In this document: piece by piece, positions 7,612 to 11,884 of the stretch
Layout of the letters: every line of letters begins with the position of its first letter
Position numbering within the stretch: the first letter of the stretch is position 1
DNA from: Alphaproteobacteria bacterium
GTDB taxonomy: Bacteria > Pseudomonadota > Alphaproteobacteria > UBA9219
Reading direction: 5' to 3'
DNA length: 11,884 nt
NCBI GenBank assembly: GCA_028865155.1
Contig: JAGWKW010000022.1
Location: 1 to 11,884 of the forward strand
The notes under the pieces: model-generated
What the model was told of the DNA's origin: nothing
The model's database searches: none
What the model saw: the letters and a program-made list of their open reading frames with translations, nothing else
Program-made: the position numbers and the translations under genes

Positions 7612-7702
7612 TTGTAAAACCCGAGAAAAGTTTTCGCCGCCGCACCGAAAAAGAACAAACAGACCAAGCAGATGCGGCAAAAACTTTTTTAGGGTTTTCA
7701 AA
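7612..7702. repeat. Copy 2 of the 91-bp palindromic repeat element (diverged arms)
   Basis: The left arm (about 7612-7640; TTGTAAAACCCGAGAAAAG...) and right arm (about 7674-7702; GCGGCAAAAACTTTTTT then AGGGTTTTCAAA) are inverted complements, with one bulge and a few mismatches. Read on the minus strand, the element aligns end to end with copy 1 at 3528-3618: TTGAAAACCC, AAAAAGTTTTT and GCCGC in the arm, and TTGGT, GTT, TTCTTT and CGGCG in the loop. Both copies are 91 bases. This copy starts about 15 bases after the asmA stop and ends 35 bases before the tRNA-Asp -35 hexamer, so its RNA hairpin could also end or protect the pyrC-rluC-asmA transcript. There is no clean terminal U-run of the classical kind outside the stem. 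Confidence 0.82.
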
Positions 7703-7737
7703 CTGCCGGAATATATTGGTAAAAGGGCATTTCTGCG

Positions 7738-7766
7738 TTGACAGGGCGCGGCGCTTTGCCTAAACC
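7738..7766 (+). promoter_or_regulatory. Promoter of tRNA-Asp
   Basis: A perfect -35 TTGACA (7738-7743) is followed by a 17-base spacer and a -10-like TAAACC (7761-7766, three of six consensus matches). Transcription would start near 7773, about 30 bases before the mature tRNA end. The exact -35, ideal spacing and position just upstream of a stable RNA gene support it; the -10 is weak. Confidence 0.6.
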
Positions 7767-7780
7767 TTGCCGCCTGTCGA

Positions 7781-7796
7781 ACGGGGCAATCCCCGT
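7781..7796 (+). other. Hairpin in the tRNA-Asp 5' leader
   Basis: ACGGGG-CAAT-CCCCGT is a perfect six-base stem with a four-base loop. It ends six bases before the mature tRNA 5' end (7803) and lies after the predicted transcription start. It could shape the precursor for RNase P or another nuclease. It is too far upstream of any gene end to be a terminator and has no U-run. Confidence 0.5.
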
Positions 7797-7802
7797 CCTT
7801 AT

Positions 7803-7879
<77 letters not shown>

Positions 7880-7886
7880 TTCTTTA

Positions 7887-8822
7887 TCATGCTTCCCGAA
7901 TTTCCGGCTGCTGCGGATCGACCAGATGCGCAAAGCAGGGCTGTGCCCGCAGCGCGGCGACCAGATCGACCGGTGAATGAATTTTCAGCCGGGCCGGATC
8001 CGCCTTGCGGTACGCTTCATAACAGCGCCGCACATAATCTTCCCGTGTCAGGTATTTTTTGCCCAAATGGCCGATCATCCAATGCTGCGTCGTGCGGTAG
8101 GGCAGGCCGTAATGTTCGGCGATGAAGTCATGCACCGGCAAAACATCCTGCGCGGCCAAAGGGTCCGCCATTGCCGCCAAATTCATGGGGCGAAACGAAA
8201 CGCCGATTTGCCGCAGCGCTGCCGCTATATATTGATGCATCAAGCCGAGGCCGGGATGGTTCATGCTCAGGAAGCCGCAAAATTCGCGGCAATATTCCTC
8301 GACAAAAGCCGCCGCCGGAAGGTCGATCGCCCGGTCGCGCCGCCGCATTTCATCGAGGCTCGACACCCACGCACCCAGCAATCCCAGCCGCTCGAAATTT
8401 TCGATGTTGAAGGACTGGACGGCCGCTTTTTCCGACACCCCCCGCACATAGGCGTCGAGAACGGCGACACTGTGATAAAGGCTCGGATTCTGAAAACGGT
8501 CTTCGAAAGCGCCGACATAACAGCAATCCGGATGCAGCCCACGAAAAAACAACCCTGCGATGACAAGCGCCTTGCCGGGAAAACGCTGCCTGACCAGCCG
8601 GTCGTCGAAGATGCCCTTGCCTCCAGGCTGGATAATGATGAAATCCGCCTCTTCCATATGCCGGTTCGCTTCGTTCGACGCGGCTTCCTCATCCACGCCG
8701 CGGCTGGTCACGTCCATGCCGTCGACAACGGCATCGGCAACCATGTGCCGCAGCAGCAGCGTGATGGATTCAAACTGGCAGTTAGCGATAACGTAAAACC
8801 TGACCATGGGCCTTTTTATCAT
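7887..8822 (-). CDS. WcbI-like polysaccharide biosynthesis protein (putative acyl/acetyltransferase)
   Basis: The 311-residue soluble protein begins with FYVIANCQFESI (9-20), matching the N-terminal NCQ signature of the WcbI family. This is followed by ADFIIIQP (59-66) and a central NHPGLGLMHQYIA stretch (188-200) like the NHP motif of that family. WcbI was first described in capsule synthesis of Burkholderia pseudomallei and is thought to be a CoA-binding acetyltransferase acting on polysaccharide. The assignment rests on these motifs only and is moderate. No other capsule or glycosyltransferase gene is in the window, so its substrate is unknown. Two starts are possible: ATG 8822 (GGA five bases upstream) or ATG 8807 (AAGG three bases upstream). 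The longer is given. The stop is seven bases from the end of tRNA-Asp. Composition is similar to its neighbours. Confidence 0.55.
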   Translation of the reverse strand: MIKRPMVRFYVIANCQFESITLLLRHMVADAVVDGMDVTSRGVDEEAASNEANRHMEEADFIIIQPGGKGIFDDRLVRQRFPGKALVIAGLFFRGLHPDCCYVGAFEDRFQNPSLYHSVAVLDAYVRGVSEKAAVQSFNIENFERLGLLGAWVSSLDEMRRRDRAIDLPAAAFVEEYCREFCGFLSMNHPGLGLMHQYIAAALRQIGVSFRPMNLAAMADPLAAQDVLPVHDFIAEHYGLPYRTTQHWMIGHLGKKYLTREDYVRRCYEAYRKADPARLKIHSPVDLVAALRAQPCFAHLVDPQQPEIREA

Positions 8823-8844
8823 ATCTTTCCGCTTCGTCCATTTT

Positions 8845-8859
8845 CCCGGTCAAACCGGG
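8845..8859. other. Small perfect hairpin in the divergent wcbI-like/lipA gap
   Basis: CCCGGT-CAA-ACCGGG forms a six-base stem with a three-base loop, 22 bases before the start of the minus-strand WcbI-like gene. T-runs occur on the wrong side for a terminator of either strand. It may be an operator-like palindrome or a 5' leader hairpin; no regulator can be named. Confidence 0.35.
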
Positions 8860-8882
8860 GCGTTAGCCTTAAATGCCGTTTC

Positions 8883-8911
8883 TTGCAGGCAAACGTGAAT
8901 TGGACTAAAAC
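8883..8911 (+). promoter_or_regulatory. Possible lipA promoter
   Basis: TTGCAG (8883-8888) and TAAAAC (8906-8911) are separated by 17 bases, placing a start near 8918 and a leader of about 47 bases before the preferred lipA ATG at 8965. The matches to consensus are only 3/6 and 4/6, so this is a candidate based on spacing and position. Confidence 0.35.
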
Positions 8912-8964
8912 TCAGGCTTGGATTTTAAGCCGCTCATATCGTGCGCGCCATTTTGGGAATTCCG

Positions 8965-9900
8965 ATGAATTTCGACTTCAAAGCCCTGCGCCATCCGGAA
9001 AAAGCGCACAAGCCCGACAACGCCTCGCCGCCGCGCCCGGACTGGATTCGCGTCAAGGCGCCGACCAGCCCGGAATATCTCGAAACGCACGAATTGATGC
9101 GCGGCCTCAAACTGCACACGGTGTGCGAGGAAGCGGCATGCCCCAATATCGGCGAATGCTGGAAACAGAAACACGCGACCTTCATGATTATGGGGGCAGT
9201 CTGCACGCGCGCCTGCGCCTTCTGCAATGTTGCGACCGGCAAACCGTCCGCGCTCGATGCTGCCGAACCAAACAATGTCGCCGAAGCCGTCGCGCAGATG
9301 GGGCTGCATCATGTCGTCGTGACCTCGGTCGATCGCGACGATCTGCCCGACGGCGGCGCGGAACATTTCGCTCAAACCATCCGTGCCATCCGCAAGGCCG
9401 CGCCGCAATGTTCCATCGAAATCCTGACGCCGGACTTCATGAAAAAGGACGGCGCAATCGAAATCGTCGCGGCGGCGAAACCGGACGTGTTCAACCACAA
9501 TCTCGAAACCGTGCCGCGGCTTTACACTTCGATCCGCCCCGGCGCGCGCTATTTCACCTCGCTGAATCTTTTGAAAAAGGTCAAGGACATCGATCCGTCG
9601 ATTTTTACCAAATCCGGCCTGATGGCGGGGCTTGGCGAAACGCGCGAGGAAATCGGGCAGGTGATGGACGATCTGCGCGCGGCGGATGTCGATTTTCTGA
9701 CCGTCGGCCAGTATCTGCAGCCCACGCCCAAACACGCGGCCATCGACCGTTTCGTGCCCCCGGACGAATTCGACAGCTATGCGACGCTGGCGCGCGCCAA
9801 GGGATTTTTGATGGTCTCAAGCTCGCCCCTGACACGATCTTCCCATCATGCAGGCGAAGATTTCCAGAAACTGAAAGCGGCAAGGGCGGCTAAAAACTAG
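8965..9900 (+). CDS. lipA: Lipoyl synthase LipA
   Basis: LipA is a radical SAM enzyme that inserts two sulfurs into octanoyl groups on the lipoyl domains of enzymes such as pyruvate and 2-oxoglutarate dehydrogenase. From this start it is 311 residues. The auxiliary-cluster cysteines C54, C59 and C65 ([12 protein letters not shown]) and the radical SAM CxxxCxxC at C80, C84 and C87 (CTRACAFC) are intact. So is the C-terminal RSSHHA (291-296), whose serine ligates the auxiliary cluster in characterised Lip[11 protein letters not shown] (9-18) and WIRVKAP (27-33) are typical N-terminal strings. A GTG at 8941 is in frame and would add eight residues. The ATG at 8965 is preferred because GGGA (8955-8958) sits six bases before it. 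No lipB is adjacent. The TAG stop overlaps the convergent MepK-like stop in a shared CTAG. Confidence 0.97.
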   Translation: MNFDFKALRHPEKAHKPDNASPPRPDWIRVKAPTSPEYLETHELMRGLKLHTVCEEAACPNIGECWKQKHATFMIMGAVCTRACAFCNVATGKPSALDAAEPNNVAEAVAQMGLHHVVVTSVDRDDLPDGGAEHFAQTIRAIRKAAPQCSIEILTPDFMKKDGAIEIVAAAKPDVFNHNLETVPRLYTSIRPGARYFTSLNLLKKVKDIDPSIFTKSGLMAGLGETREEIGQVMDDLRAADVDFLTVGQYLQPTPKHAAIDRFVPPDEFDSYATLARAKGFLMVSSSPLTRSSHHAGEDFQKLKAARAAKN

Positions 9901-10463
9901 CCCCAGCGCCGCACCGGGCCGACATCGACATGGACGAAGTCGGACGAAGGGTAATACCCCACGCCGCCGCGCCGCATCGCAAGCGCAGTATTGTGCAGAT
10001 GCGACAATGAAGTTCCATCCAGCCTGATATCCACCGCCATGCCGCGCATGTGATAGCTGTGCTTGGCAACGCCGCCGCCGCGTTCCCTCAGAAGATGGTT
10101 GGTCGCGGGCGAACGGTAGCCTGAAATAATGTCGACCGGCCTGTCGTTGCCAAGCCGCGTTTGCAAATCGTGAACCAGATCGATCAGGCGCAAATCCATG
10201 ACATGCGTATCGCCCGAATAATGGTCGCGCAGGATATGGTTGATCCGCCCCCACGCCGTGCGGTCATACCGCCCGTCTTTCCAGTACGTGACATGCAGCT
10301 TTTCATCGGTGTGCAGATTGTAAAAGGATAAAGCGCGCGGCTTCCCCTTCGGCAGCAGCAAGCGCCGCGGCGCGGCCAAAGCCGGCGCGGCGATGCCGCA
10401 GCCGACGGCGGCAAGGCCGGCGCCAAGGAAAGCGCGGCGCGAAGGGTCGTGGAAATTCGTCAT
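9897..10463 (-). CDS. mepK: DUF882 / MepK (YcbK)-type murein endopeptidase, Tat-exported
   Basis: The 188-residue protein starts with a twin-arginine signal: SRRAFLG at 8-14, a hydrophobic stretch and a likely cut after ALA (28-30). The mature part is the M15-like DUF882 domain. Its zinc ligands are visible as H138 and D145 in [10 protein letters not shown] (136-145, the SxHxxGxAxD pattern) and H178 in [16 protein letters not shown] (114-122) is also characteristic. E. coli MepK (YcbK) cuts peptidoglycan crosslinks, including the 3-3 type made by L,D-transpeptidases. Here the gene lies 21 bases downstream of an LdtD-like gene, the same neighbourhood as E. coli ycbB-ycbK, which supports the assignment. 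No strong ribosome-binding site precedes the ATG; GAGGG is about 16 bases away, so coupling to the upstream gene is plausible. The gene symbol is by homology. Confidence 0.88.
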   Translation of the reverse strand: MTNFHDPSRRAFLGAGLAAVGCGIAAPALAAPRRLLLPKGKPRALSFYNLHTDEKLHVTYWKDGRYDRTAWGRINHILRDHYSGDTHVMDLRLIDLVHDLQTRLGNDRPVDIISGYRSPATNHLLRERGGGVAKHSYHMRGMAVDIRLDGTSLSHLHNTALAMRRGGVGYYPSSDFVHVDVGPVRRWG

Positions 10464-10484
10464 GCAGTTCGTTCTGTTTCCCTC

Positions 10485-11884
10485 TTATTTTAGAGGCGGG
10501 CTGTGCGCCGCACAACAGGCCTTATTATAAGCGCCCGTGGTGAACCAATCTTTAAGCTTCGCATCGTAACCATATATATCTTTTCGGAAATTTATTTGCC
10601 CGTCATCGCCGGAAAAGACAGTTTCATAAACAAAATAAACGGGAATCGGGCGCGCCAGATCGACCCAGCGCGTTTCCCCCGCCTCGATGGCGGCCTCGAT
10701 ATGCGCCGCATCCCATGACCCGCCGTCGGAATCCGAAGTTCCGTCGAGCAGCAATTCGGCCACCCGCAACGGATCTTCGAGCCGCACGCAGCCGGAGCTG
10801 AAAGCACGCTCCGATCTGGAGAACAATTCCCGGTGCGGCGTGCCATGCATATAAACATCGAACGGATTGGCGAAACTGAATTTAAGCTTGCCGAGGCTGT
10901 TCATATCGCCCGGCATCTGTCGCAGCCGGTAATGGAAATCCGACGGCTTCATGTCGGCCCAGTCGATCCCGGTTCCGAACGGGTCGCCGTCGCGCCCGGC
11001 GATGACGATATCGAGTTTTTCCAGATAATCCGGATCGTGCCGCAATTTGGGCAATATGTCCTTGCGCGCAATGCTGACCGGAACGCGCCATGGCGGATTG
11101 ACGGTCAGAACGGTAATGGAGCTGTCGATGAAAGGCGTGTGCCGGTCGGGCCGCCCAACGATGGCCTGGCCGCGATAAATATCGTCGCCGTTTTCGAAAA
11201 TATCGACAGTGAAAGCGGGGATATTCACCCGGACATAGCGTGCAGGCGGGTAGCTGCGCGGCATGTGGCGCCAGCGCTCCATAGTGGCGCGGATTTGTTC
11301 GATGCGCGCCGCGACCGGAACATTCAGCGCCGCCAGCGTCTTCGCGCCCGCATCGCCGTCGGGAACAAGCCCGTTGCGGCGCTGATACGCGACGAGCTGC
11401 TGTCGAAGCACTGCGCCGAAATCCTTGTCATGCCCGCCCGTCGGCGGCGCTTTATAACCTTCGGCCTCAAGCCGTGCGCGCAGTTGCGCCACGCGCGCGT
11501 CCGCGTCGTGCAAACGCAAGGCCGGCTCCGGTTCGATGGGCTTCCATCCGCCTTTCGCTGCGATGGCGCGGTAATCGCGCAAATACCCGGCCAGCGCGGC
11601 ATAGGCAGGCGCACGCGGCGCAAGCCTGTCGAAAAGCGCATCCAGTTTGTGCTTTTCGACGGCGGCTTCGAGCAGGGCCGGGATATCGGCCTGCTTGCGG
11701 TCTATGCGCCACTCCGGATAAAGGGCGGCCATGTCGAAATCCTCGCCGCTCAGATCGCGCGCAAGATGCAGCAGGCTTTCGCTGATCAGGATTTCAAGCT
11801 TGCGCGGATCGTCGCCGCTTTCGGCAAGCCCGCGCATGTCGGCGAGCGGATAGCGGGCTTCGGGCAGGCCGTGATAGGCAACAA
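10485..11884 (-). CDS. ldtD: L,D-transpeptidase, YcbB/LdtD type (5' end beyond window)
   Basis: This periplasmic enzyme forms 3-3 (mDap-mDap) crosslinks in peptidoglycan. The frame is open to the right edge: residues VAYHGLPEARYPLAD precede the first visible Met at 11837, so the true N-terminus and export signal are outside. At least 465 residues are visible. Numbering from that Met, a helical YcbB scaffold region covers about 1-100. A peptidoglycan-binding-1-like segment is at about 138-172 (QLVAYQRRNGLVPDGDAGAKTL). The YkuD catalytic domain is at about 200-365, with H331 (MHGTP) and the active-site C350 in SSGCVRLEDP. The catalytic Cys codon is at 10788-10790. The C-terminal tail (about 395-450) ends with a Cys-Cys pair of unknown relevance. 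It is followed by the MepK-like gene in an apparent operon. The gene symbol is by family resemblance; the paralog type is not certain. Confidence 0.9.
   Translation of the reverse strand, partial: VAYHGLPEARYPLADMRGLAESGDDPRKLEILISESLLHLARDLSGEDFDMAALYPEWRIDRKQADIPALLEAAVEKHKLDALFDRLAPRAPAYAALAGYLRDYRAIAAKGGWKPIEPEPALRLHDADARVAQLRARLEAEGYKAPPTGGHDKDFGAVLRQQLVAYQRRNGLVPDGDAGAKTLAALNVPVAARIEQIRATMERWRHMPRSYPPARYVRVNIPAFTVDIFENGDDIYRGQAIVGRPDRHTPFIDSSITVLTVNPPWRVPVSIARKDILPKLRHDPDYLEKLDIVIAGRDGDPFGTGIDWADMKPSDFHYRLRQMPGDMNSLGKLKFSFANPFDVYMHGTPHRELFSRSERAFSSGCVRLEDPLRVAELLLDGTSDSDGGSWDAAHIEAAIEAGETRWVDLARPIPVYFVYETVFSGDDGQINFRKDIYGYDAKLKDWFTTGAYNKACCAAHSPPLK

Noticed and set aside
6484..7701. Minus-strand open frame of 405 codons antisense to the AsmA-family gene
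   Set aside because: Its translation is rich in Arg, Asp and Ala with no recognisable family, while the plus strand encodes a coherent AsmA protein with a good ribosome-binding site. It would also run through repeat copy 2.
8841..8860. Hairpin 8845-8859 as a rho-independent terminator
   Set aside because: The T-run precedes the stem on the plus strand, and an A-run follows it on the minus strand, so neither transcript has a U-run after the stem; both flanking genes start, not end, here.
8941..8964. GTG start for lipA
   Set aside because: The ATG at 8965 has GGGA at a normal distance and gives an ordinary LipA length; the GTG has no ribosome-binding site. Not fully excluded.
7977..9893. Long plus-strand open frame of 638 codons
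   Set aside because: It is antisense to the WcbI-like gene and then out of frame across lipA, whose catalytic motifs are intact. The translation is Arg/His/Ala-rich without domains. Such long shadow frames are expected in GC-rich DNA.

Overview
This is a gene-dense bacterial chromosomal window, GC-rich by eye, and its genes look alphaproteobacterial. The evidence is a pyrB-...-plsY-dprA gene order, strongly G/C-ending codons and protein sequences typical of that class. The exact order or family cannot be fixed from the sequence. There is no phage, plasmid, transposase, CRISPR or defence gene. The content is mostly housekeeping: pyrimidine synthesis, phospholipid synthesis, competence/recombination, RNA modification, lipoylation and peptidoglycan remodelling.

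Layout. Positions 1-392 hold the 3' end of an unrecognised plus-strand gene that runs in from the left. It converges on a compact minus-strand operon, read right to left: pyrB (aspartate carbamoyltransferase), a VOC/bleomycin-resistance-like protein, plsY (glycerol-3-phosphate acyltransferase) and dprA. Every junction inside this operon overlaps (11, 4 and 32 bases). Divergent from pyrB is a plus-strand operon of pyrC (class II dihydroorotase), an RluC-type pseudouridine synthase and a large AsmA-family protein, with gaps of 1 and 3 bases. pyrB and pyrC therefore sit back to back and encode consecutive steps of de novo pyrimidine synthesis. tRNA-Asp(GUC) follows, with its own promoter. A minus-strand WcbI-like protein abuts the tRNA. 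lipA (lipoyl synthase) is on the plus strand, and its stop codon shares a CTAG palindrome with the stop of a minus-strand DUF882/MepK-type peptidase. Upstream of that peptidase is a YcbB/LdtD-type L,D-transpeptidase that runs off the right edge. The last two genes form a peptidoglycan cassette: one enzyme makes crosslinks of a type that the other is predicted to cut.

The most notable non-coding signal is a repeated palindromic element of about 91 bp, present twice in opposite orientation. One copy has perfect 23-base arms and fills the middle of the pyrB/pyrC divergent promoter region (3528-3618). A second, more diverged copy lies just after the asmA stop codon (about 7612-7702). Arms and loops both match between the copies, so this looks like a dispersed REP/MITE-like family rather than two unrelated hairpins. 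It is the best candidate in the window for something undescribed. A second point of interest is the VOC gene in the place where many alphaproteobacteria keep pyrC.
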